From positions 22,350,476 to 22,414,475 of the forward strand of contig OZ059894.1 in the NCBI GenBank assembly GCA_964057225.1: 64,000 bases of DNA, given 5' to 3'. Every line of letters begins with the position of its first letter. Positions within the stretch are counted from its first letter, which is position 1. The position numbers and the translations under genes were made by a program. This document shows, one piece after another, positions 10,179 to 24,000 of the stretch. This DNA comes from Auanema rhodensis (lineage: Eukaryota > Nematoda > Chromadorea > Rhabditida > Rhabditidae). The notes under the pieces are model-generated. The model was not told where the DNA came from. It saw only the letters and a list, made by a program, of their open reading frames with translations, and did not search any database.

Positions 10179-13100
10179 ATCTACTTTTTGCTGAATTATT
10201 TTGAAATTTTTCGAAAAAATTTTTGTCAAAATGTTTTTGGAAGCAATGTTGAGTGTACATGGAAACTCAACATACACTAATGCATCATTTTTCAAACGAT
10301 CATAACTAATTTTTGTATTAAGCGTTTCTCAATGTAGTATAGTGCATTCGATGCGGATTTTTAAGCTGCGTTGATCTGTGTTATCAGATTTGCGCTAGCT
10401 TAAAAATGCACCGAGATATCAACTGATATAAGTTTACACTTATTTCCTCGATTTTCACCCTGAAGAATTAATTTTTTCGTTGAATAACATTGTCCATCGT
10501 CTTTGCCTTGAAAAATGGAATCTAAAAACATCTACTTTTTGCTAAATTATTTTGAAATTTTTCGAAAAAATTTTTGTCAAAATGTTTTTGGAAGCAATGT
10601 TGAGTGTACATGGAAACTCAACATACACTAATGCATCATTTTTCAAACGATCATAACTAATTTGTGTATTAAGCGTTTCTCAATGTAGTATACTGCATTC
10701 GATGCGGATTTTTAAGCTGCGTCGATCTGTGTTATCAGATTTGCGCTAGCTTAAAAATGCACCGAGATATCAACTGATATAAGTTCACACTTATATCCTC
10801 GATTTTCACCCTGAAGAATTAATTTTTTCGTTGAATAACATTGTCCATCGTCTTTGCCTTAAAAAAAGGAATCTAAAAACATCTACTTTTTGCTAAATTA
10901 TTTTGAAATTTTTCGAAAAAATTTTTGTCAAAATGTTTTTGGAAGCAATGTTGAGTGTACATGGAAACTCAACATACACTAATGCATCATTTTTCAAACG
11001 ATCATAACTAATTTTTGTATTAAGCGTTTCTCAATGTAGTATAGTGCATTCGATGCGGATTTTTAAGCTGCGTCGATCTGTGTTATCAGATTTGCGCTAG
11101 CTTAAAAATGCACCGAGATATCAACTGATATAAGTTTACACTTATATCCTCGATTTTCACCCTGAAGAATTAATTTTTTCGTTGAATAACATTGTCCATC
11201 GTCTTTGCCTTGAAAAATGGAATCTAAAAACATCTACTTTTTGCTAAATTATTTTGAAATTTTTCGAAAAAATTTTTGTCAAAATGTTTTTGGAAGCAAT
11301 GTTGAGTGTACATGGAAACTCAACACACACTAATGCATCATTTTTCAAACGATCATAACTAATTTGTGTATTAAGCGTTTCTCAATGTAGTATAGTGCAT
11401 TCGATGCGGATTTTTAAGCTGCGTCGATCTGTGTTATCAGATTTGCGCTAGCTTAAAAATGCACCGAGATATCAACTGATATAAGTTCACACTTATATCC
11501 TCGATTTTCACCCTGAAGAATTAATTTTTTCGTTGAATAACATTGTCCATCGTCTTTGCCTTGAAAAATGGAATCTAAAAACATCTACTTTTTGCTAAAT
11601 TATTTTGAAATTTTTCGAAAAAATTTTTGTCAAAATGTTTTTGGAAGCAATGTTGAGTGTACATGGAAACTCAACACACACTAATGCATCATTTTTCAAA
11701 CGATCATAACTAATTTGTGTATTAAGCGTTTCTCAATGTAGTATAGTGCATTCGATGCGGATTTTTAAGCTGCGTCGATCTGTGTTATCAGATTTGCGCT
11801 AGCTTAAAAATGCACCGAGATATCAACTGATATAAGTTCACACTTATATCCTCGATTTTCACCCTGAAGAATTAATTTTTTCGTTGAATAACATTGTCCA
11901 TCGTCTTTGCCTTGAAAAAAGGAATCTAAAAACATCTACTTTTTGCTGAATTATTTTGAAATTTTTCGAAAAAATTTTTGTCAAAATGTTTTTGGAAGCA
12001 ATGTTGAGTGTACATGGAAACTCAACATACACTAATGCATCATTTTTCAAACGATCATAACTAATTTTTGTATTAAGCGTTTCTCAATGTAGTATAGTGC
12101 ATTCGATGCGGATTTTTAAGCTGCGTCGATCTGTGTTATCAGATTTGCGCTAGCTTAAAAATGCACCGAGATATCAACTGATATAAGTTTACACTTATAT
12201 CCTCGATTTTCACCCTGAAGAATTAATTTTTTCGTTGAATAACATTGTCCATCGTCTTTACCTTGAAAAATGGAATCTAAAAACATCTACTTTTTGCTAA
12301 ATTATTTTGAAATTTTTCGAAAAAATTTTTGTCAAAATGTTTTTGGAAGCAATGTTGAGTGTACATGGAAACTCAACACACACTAATGCATCATTTTTCA
12401 AACGATCATAACTAATTTGTGTATTAAGCGTTTCTCAATGTAGTATAGTGCATTCGATGCGGATTTTTAAGCTGCGTTGATCTGTGTTATCAGATTTGCG
12501 CTAGCTTAAAAATGCACCGAGATATCAACTGATATAAGTTCACACTTATATCCTCGATTTTCACCCTGAAGAATTAATTTTTTCGTTGAATAACATTGTC
12601 CATCGTCTTTGCCTTGAAAAAAGGAATCTAAAAACATCTACTTTTTGCTGAATTATTTTGAAATTTTTCGAAAAAATTTTTGTCAAAATGTTTTTGGAAG
12701 CAATGTTGAGTGTACATGGAAACTCAACATACACTAATGCATCATTTTTCAAACGATCATAACTAATTTTTGTATCAAACGTTTCTCAATGTAGTATTGT
12801 GCATTCGATGCGGATTTTTAAGCTGCGTCGATCTCTGTTATCAGATTTGCGCTAGCTTAAAAAAGCACCGAGATATCAACTGATATAAGTTCACATTTAT
12901 ATCCTCGATTTTCACCCTGAAGAATTAATTTTTTCGTTGAATAACATTGTCCATCGTCTTTGCCTTGAAAAAAGGAATCTAAAAACATCTACTTTTTGCT
13001 GAATTATTTTGAAATTTTTCGAAAAAATTTTTGTCAAAATGTTTTTGGAAGCAATGTTGAGTGTACATGGAAACTCAACATACACTAATGCATCATTTTT

Positions 13101-16100
13101 CAAACGATCATAACTAATTTTTGTATTAAGCGTTTCTCAATGTAGTATAGTGCATTCGATGCGGATTTTTAAGCTGCGTCGATCTGTGTTATCAGATTTG
13201 CGCTAGCTTAAAAATGCACCGAGATATCAACTGATATAAGTTTACACTTATATCCTCGATTTTCACCCTGAAGAATTAATTTTTTCGTTGAATAACATTG
13301 TCCATCGTCTTTACCTTGAAAAATGGAATCTAAAAACATCTACTTTTTGCTAAATTATTTTGAAATTTTTCGAAAAAATTTTTGTCAAAATGTTTTTGGA
13401 AGCAATGTTGAGTGTACATGGAAACTCAACACACACTAATGCATCATTTTTCAAACGATCATAACTAATTTGTGTATTAAGCGTTTCTCAATGTAGTATA
13501 GTGCATTCGATGCGGATTTTTAAGCTGCGTCGATCTGTGTTATCAGATTTGCGCTAGCTTAAAAATGCACCGAGATAACAACTGATATAAGTTCACACTT
13601 ATATCCTCGATTTTCACCCTGAAGAATTAATTTTTTCGTTGAATAACATTGTCCTTCGTCTTTGCCTTAAAAAATGGAATCTAAAAACATCTACTTTTTG
13701 CTAAATTATTTTGAAATTTTTCGAAAAAATTTTTGTCAAAATGTTTTTGGAAGCAATGTTGAGTGTACATGGAAACTCAACACACACTAATGCATCATTT
13801 TTCAAACGATCATAACTAATTTGTGTATTAAGCGTTTCTCAATGTAGTATAGTGCATTCGATGCGGATTTTTAAGCTGCGTCGATCTGTGTTATCAGATT
13901 TGCGCTAGCTTAAAAATGCACCGAGATATCAACTGATATAAGTTCACACTTATATCCTCGATTTTCACCCTGAAGAATTAATTTTTTCGTTGAATAACAT
14001 TGTCCATCGTCTTTGCCTTGAAAAAAGGAATCTAAAAACATCTACTTTTTGCTGAATTATTTTGAAATTTTTCGAAAAAATTTTTGTCAAAATGTTTTTG
14101 GAAGCAATGTTGAGTGTACATGGAAACTCAACATACACTAATGCATCATTTTTCAAACGATCATAACTAATTTTTGTATTAAGCGTTTCTCAATGTAGTA
14201 TAGTGCATTCGATGCGGATTTTTAAGCTGCGTTGATCTGTGTTATCAGATTTGCGCTAGCTTAAAAATGCACCGAGATATCAACTGATATAAGTTTACAC
14301 TTATTTCCTCGATTTTCACCCTGAAGAATTAATTTTTTCGTTGAATAACATTGTCCATCGTCTTTGCCTTGAAAAATGGAATCTAAAAACATCTACTTTT
14401 TGCTAAATTATTTTGAAATTTTTCGAAAAAATTTTTGTCAAAATGTTTTTGGAAGCAATGTTGAGTGTACATGGAAACTCAACACACACTAATGCATCAT
14501 TTTTCAAACGATCATAACTAATTTGTGTATTAAGCGTTTCTCAATGTAGTATACTGCATTCGATGCGGATTTTTAAGCTGCGTCGATCTGTGTTATCAGA
14601 TTTGCGCTAGCTTAAAAATGCACCGAGATATCAACTGATATAAGTTCACACTTATATCCTCGATTTTCACCCTGAAGAATTAATTTTTTCGTTGAATAAC
14701 ATTGTCCATCGTCTTTGCCTTAAAAAATGGAATCTAAAAACATCTACTTTTTGCTAAATTATTTTGAAATTTTTCGAAAAAATTTTTGTCAAAATGTTTT
14801 TGGAAGCAATGTTGAGTGTACATGGAAACTCAACATACACTAATGCATCATTTTTCAAACGATCATAACTAATTTTTGTATTAAGCGTTTCTCAATGTAG
14901 TATAGTGCATTCGATGCGGATTTTTAAGCTGCGTCGATCTGTGTTATCAGATTTGCGCTAGCTTAAAAATGCACCGAGATATCAACTGATATAAGTTTAC
15001 ACTTATATCCTCGATTTTCACCCTGAAGAATTAATTTTTTCGTTGAATAACATTGTCCATCGTCTTTGCCTTGAAAAATGGAATCTAAAAACATCTACTT
15101 TTTGCTAAATTATTTTGAAATTTTTCGAAAAAATTTTTGTCAAAATGTTTTTGGAAGCAATGTTGAGTGTACATGGAAACTCAACACACACTAATGCATC
15201 ATTTTTCAAACGATCATAACTAATTTGTGTATTAAGCGTTTCTCAATGTAGTATAGTGCATTCGATGCGGATTTTTAAGCTGCGTCGATCTGTGTTATCA
15301 GATTTGCGCTAGCTTAAAAATGCACCGAGATATCAACTGATATAAGTTCACACTTATATCCTCGATTTTCACCCTGAAGAATTAATTTTTTCGTTGAATA
15401 ACATTGTCCATCGTCTTTGCCTTGAAAAATGGAATCTAAAAACATCTACTTTTTGCTAAATTATTTTGAAATTTTTCGAAAAAATTTTTGTCAAAATGTT
15501 TTTGGAAGCAATGTTGAGTGTACATGGAAACTCAACACACACTAATGCATCATTTTTCAAACGATCATAACTAATTTGTGTATTAAGCGTTTCTCAATGT
15601 AGTATAGTGCATTCGATGCGGATTTTTAAGCTGCGTCGATCTGTGTTATCAGATTTGCGCTAGCTTAAAAATGCACCGAGATATCAACTGATATAAGTTC
15701 ACACTTATATCCTCGATTTTCACCCTGAAGAATTAATTTTTTCGTTGAATAACATTGTCCATCGTCTTTGCCTTGAAAAAAGGAATCTAAAAACATCTAC
15801 TTTTTGCTGAATTATTTTGAAATTTTTCGAAAAAATTTTTGTCAAAATGTTTTTGGAAGCAATGTTGAGTGTACATGGAAACTCAACATACACTAATGCA
15901 TCATTTTTCAAACGATCATAACTAATTTTTGTATTAAGCGTTTCTCAATGTAGTATAGTGCATTCGATGCGGATTTTTAAGCTGCGTCGATCTGTGTTAT
16001 CAGATTTGCGCTAGCTTAAAAATGCACCGAGATATCAACTGATATAAGTTTACACTTATATCCTCGATTTTCACCCTGAAGAATTAATTTTTTCGTTGAA

Positions 16101-16145
16101 TAACATTGTCCATCGTCTTTGCCTTGAAAAATGGAATCTAAAAAC
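10179..16145. repeat. Blocks recurring at 11-monomer spacing (3861 bp)
   Basis: The six monomers 10179-12284 are matched by 14040-16145. Rare markers fix the spacing: CTTATTTCC at 10444 and 14305, and TATACTGCATTC at 10693 and 14554, both 3861 bp (11 x 351) apart. CTGAATT copies at 11934 and 15795 also correspond. The match ends near 12260, where only the first copy has TCTTTACC. A few differences inside the block, such as CTCAACATAC against CTCAACACAC near 10620, show the copies are not identical. Confidence 0.8.
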
Positions 16146-18602
16146 ATCTACTTTTTGCTAAATTATTTTGAAATTTTTCGAAAAAATTTTTGTCAAAATG
16201 TTTTTGGAAGCAATGTTGAGTGTACATGGAAACTCAACACACACTAATGCATCATTTTTCAAACGATCATAACTAATTTGTGTATTAAGCGTTTCTCAAT
16301 GTAGTATAGTGCATTCGATGCGGATTTTTAAGCTGCGTCGATCTGTGTTATCAGATTTGCGCTAGCTTAAAAATGCACCGAGATATCAACTGATATAAGT
16401 TCACACTTATATCCTCGATTTTCACCCTGAAGAATTAATTTTTTCGTTGAATAACATTGTCCATCGTCTTTGCCTTGAAAAATGGAATCTAAAAACATCT
16501 ACTTTTTGCTAAATTATTTTGAAATTTTTCGAAAAAATTTTTGTCAAAATGTTTTTGGAAGCAATGTTGAGTGTACATGGAAACTCAACACACACTAATG
16601 CATCATTTTTCAAACGATCATAACTAATTTGTGTATTAAGCGTTTCTCAATGTAGTATAGTGCATTCGATGCGGATTTTTAAGCTGCGTCGATCTGTGTT
16701 ATCAGATTTGCGCTAGCTTAAAAATGCACCGAGATATCAACTGATATAAGTTCACACTTATATCCTCGATTTTCACCCTGAAGAATTAATTTTTTCGTTG
16801 AATAACATTGTCCATCGTCTTTGCCTTGAAAAAAGGAATCTAAAAACATCTACTTTTTGCTGAATTATTTTGAAATTTTTCGAAAAAATTTTTGTCAAAA
16901 TGTTTTTGGAAGCAATGTTGAGTGTACATGGAAACTCAACATACACTAATGCATCATTTTTCAAACGATCATAACTAATTTTTGTATTAAGCGTTTCTCA
17001 ATGTAGTATAGTGCATTCGATGCGGATTTTTAAGCTGCGTCGATCTGTGTTATCAGATTTGCGCTAGCTTAAAAATGCACCGAGATATCAACTGATATAA
17101 GTTTACACTTATATCCTCGATTTTCACCCTGAAGAATTAATTTTTTCGTTGAATAACATTGTCCATCGTCTTTACCTTGAAAAATGGAATCTAAAAACAT
17201 CTACTTTTTGCTAAATTATTTTGAAATTTTTCGAAAAAATTTTTGTCAAAATGTTTTTGGAAGCAATGTTGAGTGTACATGGAAACTCAACACACACTAA
17301 TGCATCATTTTTCAAACGATCATAACTAATTTGTGTATTAAGCGTTTCTCAATGTAGTATAGTGCATTCGATGCGGATTTTTAAGCTGCGTTGATCTGTG
17401 TTATCAGATTTGCGCTAGCTTAAAAATGCACCGAGATATCAACTGATATAAGTTCACACTTATATCCTCGATTTTCACCCTGAAGAATTAATTTTTTCGT
17501 TGAATAACATTGTCCATCGTCTTTGCCTTGAAAAAAGGAATCTAAAAACATCTACTTTTTGCTGAATTATTTTGAAATTTTTCGAAAAAATTTTTGTTAA
17601 AATGTTTTTGGAAGCAATGTTGAGTGTACATGGAAACTCAACATACACTAATGCATCATTTTTCAAACGATCATAACTAATTTTTGTATCAAACGTTTCT
17701 CAATGTAGTATTGTGCATTCGATGCGGATTTTTAAGCTGCGTCGATCTCTGTTATCAGATTTGCGCTAGCTTAAAAAAGCACCGAGATATCAACTGATAT
17801 AAGTTCACATTTATATCCTCGATTTTCACCCTGAAGAATTAATTTTTTCGTTGAATAACATTGTCCATCGTCTTTGCCTTGAAAAAAGGAATCTAAAAAC
17901 ATCTACTTTTTGCTGAATTATTTTGAAATTTTTCGAAAAAATTTTTGTCAAAATGTTTTTGGAAGCAATGTTGAGTGTACATGGAAACTCAACATACACT
18001 AATGCATCATTTTTCAAACGATCATAACTAATTTTTGTATTAAGCGTTTCTCAATGTAGTATAGTGCATTCGATGCGGATTTTTAAGCTGCGTCGATCTG
18101 TGTTATCAGATTTGCGCTAGCTTAAAAATGCACCGAGATATCAACTGATATAAGTTTACACTTATATCCTCGATTTTCACCCTGAAGAATTAATTTTTTC
18201 GTTGAATAACATTGTCCATCGTCTTTACCTTGAAAAATGGAATCTAAAAACATCTACTTTTTGCTAAATTATTTTGAAATTTTTCGAAAAAATTTTTGTC
18301 AAAATGTTTTTGGAAGCAATGTTGAGTGTACATGGAAACTCAACACACACTAATGCATCATTTTTCAAACGATCATAACTAATTTGTGTATTAAGCGTTT
18401 CTCAATGTAGTATAGTGCATTCGATGCGGATTTTTAAGCTGCGTCGATCTGTGTTATCAGATTTGCGCTAGCTTAAAAATGCACCGAGATAACAACTGAT
18501 ATAAGTTCACACTTATATCCTCGATTTTCACCCTGAAGAATTAATTTTTTCGTTGAATAACATTGTCCTTCGTCTTTGCCTTAAAAAATGGAATCTAAAA
18601 AC
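11232..18602. repeat. Blocks recurring at 14-monomer spacing (4914 bp)
   Basis: The seven monomers 11232-13688 are matched in order by 16146-18602. Shared markers 4914 bp apart include TCTTTACC (12260 and 17174; 13313 and 18227), the marker monomer (TAGTATTG at 12798 and 17712), and GAGATAACAACTG with GTCCTTCGTC at the block end. The spacing equals that of the 703/5617 pair in domain A. The interval overlaps the 11-monomer pair, so this stretch has been duplicated at least twice with different offsets. Confidence 0.8.
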
Positions 18603-21059
18603 ATCTACTTTTTGCTAAATTATTTTGAAATTTTTCGAAAAAATTTTTGTCAAAATGTTTTTGGAAGCAATGTTGAGTGTACATGGAAACTCAACATACA
18701 CTAATGCATCATTTTTCAAACGATCATAACTAATTTTTGTATTAAGCGTTTCTCAATGTAGTATAGTGCATTCGATGCGGATTTTTAAGCTGCGTCGATC
18801 TGTGTTATCAGATTTGCGCTAGCTTAAAAATGCACCGAGATATCAACTGATATAAGTTTACACTTATATCCTCGATTTTCACCCTGAAGAATTAATTTTT
18901 TCGTTGAATAACATTGTCCATCGTCTTTACCTTGAAAAATGGAATCTAAAAACATCTACTTTTTGCTAAATTATTTTGAAATTTTTCGAAAAAATTTTTG
19001 TCAAAATGTTTTTGGAAGCAATGTTGAGTGTACATGGAAACTCAACACACACTAATGCATCATTTTTCAAACGATCATAACTAATTTGTGTATTAAGCGT
19101 TTCTCAATGTAGTATAGTGCATTCGATGCGGATTTTTAAGCTGCGTTGATCTGTGTTATCAGATTTGCGCTAGCTTAAAAATGCACCGAGATATCAACTG
19201 ATATAAGTTCACACTTATATCCTCGATTTTCACCCTGAAGAATTAATTTTTTCGTTGAATAACATTGTCCATCGTCTTTGCCTTGAAAAAAGGAATCTAA
19301 AAACATCTACTTTTTGCTGAATTATTTTGAAATTTTTCGAAAAAATTTTTGTCAAAATGTTTTTGGAAGCAATGTTGAGTGTACATGGAAACTCAACATA
19401 CACTAATGCATCATTTTTCAAACGATCATAACTAATTTTTGTATCAAACGTTTCTCAATGTAGTATTGTGCATTCGATGCGGATTTTTAAGCTGCGTCGA
19501 TCTCTGTTATCAGATTTGCGCTAGCTTAAAAAAGCACCGAGATATCAACTGATATAAGTTCACATTTATATCCTCGATTTTCACCCTGAAGAATTAATTT
19601 TTTCGTTGAATAACATTGTCCATCGTCTTTGCCTTGAAAAAAGGAATCTAAAAACATCTACTTTTTGCTGAATTATTTTGAAATTTTTCGAAAAAATTTT
19701 TGTCAAAATGTTTTTGGAAGCAATGTTGAGTGTACATGGAAACTCAACATACACTAATGCATCATTTTTCAAACGATCATAACTAATTTTTGTATTAAGC
19801 GTTTCTCAATGTAGTATAGTGCATTCGATGCGGATTTTTAAGCTGCGTCGATCTGTGTTATCAGATTTGCGCTAGCTTAAAAATGCACCGAGATAACAAC
19901 TGATATAAGTTCACACTTATATCCTCGATTTTCACCCTGAAGAATTAATTTTTTCGTTGAATAACATTGTCCTTCGTCTTTGCCTTAAAAAATGGAATCT
20001 AAAAACATCTACTTTTTGCTAAATTATTTTGAAATTTTTCGAAAAAATTTTTGTCAAAATGTTTTTGGAAGCAATGTTGAGTGTACATGGAAACTCAACA
20101 CACACTAATGCATCATTTTTCAAACGATCATAACTAATTTGTGTATTAAGCGTTTCTCAATGTAGTATAGTGCATTCGATGCGGATTTTTAAGCTGCGTC
20201 GATCTGTGTTATCAGATTTGCGCTAGCTTAAAAATGCACCGAGATATCAACTGATATAAGTTTACACTTATATCCTCGATTTTCACCCTGAAGAATTAAT
20301 TTTTTCGTTGAATAACATTGTCCATCGTCTTTGCCTTGAAAAATGGAATCTAAAAACATCTACTTTTTGCTAAATTATTTTGAAATTTTTCGAAAAAATT
20401 TTTGTCAAAATGTTTTTGGAAGCAATGTTGAGTGTACATGGAAACTCAACACACACTAATGCATCATTTTTCAAACGATCATAACTAATTTGTGTATTAA
20501 GCGTTTCTCAATGTAGTATAGTGCATTCGATGCGGATTTTTAAGCTGCGTCGATCTGTGTTATCAGATTTGCGCTAGCTTAAAAATGCACCGAGATATCA
20601 ACTGATATAAGTTCACACTTATATCCTCGATTTTCACCCTGAAGAATTAATTTTTTCGTTGAATAACATTGTCCATCGTCTTTGCCTTAAAAAAAGGAAT
20701 CTAAAAACATCTACTTTTTGCTAAATTATTTTGAAATTTTTCGAAAAAATTTTTGTCAAAATGTTTTTGGAAGCAATGTTGAGTGTACATGGAAACTCAA
20801 CATACACTAATGCATCATTTTTCAAACGATCATAACTAATTTTTGTATTAAGCGTTTCTCAATGTAGTATAGTGCATTCGATGCGGATTTTTAAGCTGCG
20901 TCGATCTGTGTTATCAGATTTGCGCTAGCTTAAAAATGCACCGAGATATCAACTGATATAAGTTCACACTTATATCCTCGATTTTCACCCTGAAGAATTA
21001 ATTTTTTCGTTGAATAACATTGTCCATCGTCTTTGCCTTGAAAAAAGGAATCTAAAAAC

Positions 21060-24000
21060 ATCTACTTTTTGCTGAATTATTTTGAAATTTTTCGAAAAAA
21101 TTTTTGTCAAAATGTTTTTGGAAGCAATGTTGAGTGTACATGGAAACTCAACATACACTAATGCATCATTTTTCAAACGATCATAACTAATTTTTGTATC
21201 AAACGTTTCTCAATGTAGTATTGTGCATTCGATGCGGATTTTTAAGCTGCGTCGATCTCTGTTATCAGATTTGCGCTAGCTTAAAAAAGCACCGAGATAT
21301 CAACTGATATAAGTTCACATTTATATCCTCGATTTTCACCCTGAAGAATTAATTTTTTCGTTGAATAACATTGTCCATCGTCTTTGCCTTGAAAAAAGGA
21401 ATCTAAAAACATCTACTTTTTGCTGAATTATTTTGAAATTTTTCGAAAAAATTTTTGTCAAAATGTTTTTGGAAGCAATGTTGAGTGTACATGGAAACTC
21501 AACATACACTAATGCATCATTTTTCAAACGATCATAACTAATTTTTGTATTAAGCGTTTCTCAATGTAGTATAGTGCATTCGATGCGGATTTTTAAGCTG
21601 CGTCGATCTGTGTTATCAGATTTGCGCTAGCTTAAAAATGCACCGAGATATCAACTGATATAAGTTTACACTTATATCCTCGATTTTCACCCTGAAGAAT
21701 TAATTTTTTCGTTGAATAACATTGTCCATCGTCTTTACCTTGAAAAATGGAATCTAAAAACATCTACTTTTTGCTAAATTATTTTGAAATTTTTCGAAAA
21801 AAATTTTTGTCAAAATGTTTTTGGAAGCAATGTTGAGTGTACATGGAAACTCAACACACACTAATGCATCATTTTTCAAACGATCATAACTAATTTGTGT
21901 ATTAAGCGTTTCTCAATGTAGTATAGTGCATTCGATGCGGATTTTTAAGCTGCGTCGATCTGTGTTATCAGATTTGCGCTAGCTTAAAAATGCACCGAGA
22001 TAACAACTGATATAAGTTCACACTTATATCCTCGATTTTCACCCTGAAGAATTAATTTTTTCGTTGAATAACATTGTCCTTCGTCTTTGCCTTAAAAAAT
22101 GGAATCTAAAAACATCTACTTTTTGCTAAATTATTTTGAAATTTTTCGAAAAAATTTTTGTCAAAATGTTTTTGGAAGCAATGTTGAGTGTACATGGAAA
22201 CTCAACACACACTAATGCATCATTTTTCAAACGATCATAACTAATTTGTGTATTAAGCGTTTCTCAATGTAGTATAGTGCATTCGATGCGGATTTTTAAG
22301 CTGCGTCGATCTGTGTTATCAGATTTGCGCTAGCTTAAAAATGCACCGAGATATCAACTGATATAAGTTTACACTTATATCCTCGATTTTCACCGTGAAG
22401 AATTAATTTTTTCGTTGAATAACATTGTCCATCGTCTTTGCCTTGAAAAATGGAATCTAAAAACATCTACTTTTTGCTAAATTATTTTGAAATTTTTCGA
22501 AAAAATTTTTGTCAAAATGTTTTTGGAAGCAATGTTGAGTGTACATGGAAACTCAACACACACTAATGCATCATTTTTCAAACGATCATAACTAATTTGT
22601 GTATTAAGCGTTTCTCAATGTAGTATAGTGCATTCGATGCGGATTTTTAAGCTGCGTCGATCTGTGTTATCAGATTTGCGCTAGCTTAAAAATGCACCGA
22701 GATATCAACTGATATAAGTTCACACTTATATCCTCGATTTTCACCCTGAAGAATTAATTTTTTCGTTGAATAACATTGTCCATCGTCTTTGCCTTAAAAA
22801 ATGAAATCTAAAAACATCTACTTTTTGCTAAATTATTTTGAAATTTTTCGAAAAAATTTTTGTCAAAATGTTTTTGGAAGCAATGTTGAGTGTACATGGA
22901 AACTCAACACACACTAATGCATCATTTTTCAAACGATCATAACTAATTTGTGTATTAAGCGTTTCTCAATGTAGTATAGTGCATTCGATGCGGATTTTTA
23001 AGCTGCGTCGATCTGTGTTATCAGATTTGCGCTAGCTTAAAAATGCACCGAGATATCAACTGATATAAGTTCACACTTATATCCTCGATTTTCACCCTGA
23101 AGAATTAATTTTTTCGTTGAATAACATTGTCCATCGTCTTTGCCTTAAAAAAAGGAATCTAAAAACATCTACTTTTTGCTAAATTATTTTGAAATTTTTC
23201 GAAAAAATTTTTGTCAAAATGTTTTTGGAAGCAATGTTGAGTGTACATGGAAACTCAACACACACTAATGCATCATTTTTCAAACGATCATAACTAATTT
23301 GTGTATTAAGCGTTTCTCAATGTAGTATAGTGCATTCGATGCGGATTTTTAAGCTGCGTTGATCTGTGTTATCAGATTTGCGCTAGCTTAAAAATGCACC
23401 GAGATATCAACTGATATAAGTTCACACTTATATCCTCGATTTTCACCCTGAAGAATTAATTTTTTCGTTGAATAACATTGTCCATCGTCTTTGCCTTGAA
23501 AAAAGGAATCTAAAAACATCTACTTTTTGCTGAATTATTTTGAAATTTTTCGAAAAAATTTTTGTCAAAATGTTTTTGGAAGCAATGTTGAGTGTACATG
23601 GAAACTCAACATACACTAATGCATCATTTTTCAAACGATCATAACTAATTTTTGTATCAAACGTTTCTCAATGTAGTATTGTGCATTCGATGCGGATTTT
23701 TAAGCTGCGTCGATCTCTGTTATCAGATTTGCGCTAGCTTAAAAAAGCACCGAGATATCAACTGATATAAGTTCACATTTATATCCTCGATTTTCACCCT
23801 GAAGAATTAATTTTTTCGTTGAATAACATTGTCCATCGTCTTTGCCTTGAAAAAAGGAATCTAAAAACATCTACTTTTTGCTGAATTATTTTGAAATTTT
23901 TCGAAAAAATTTTTGTCAAAATGTTTTTGGAAGCAATGTTGAGTGTACATGGAAACTCAACATACACTAATGCATCATTTTTCAAACGATCATAACTAAT

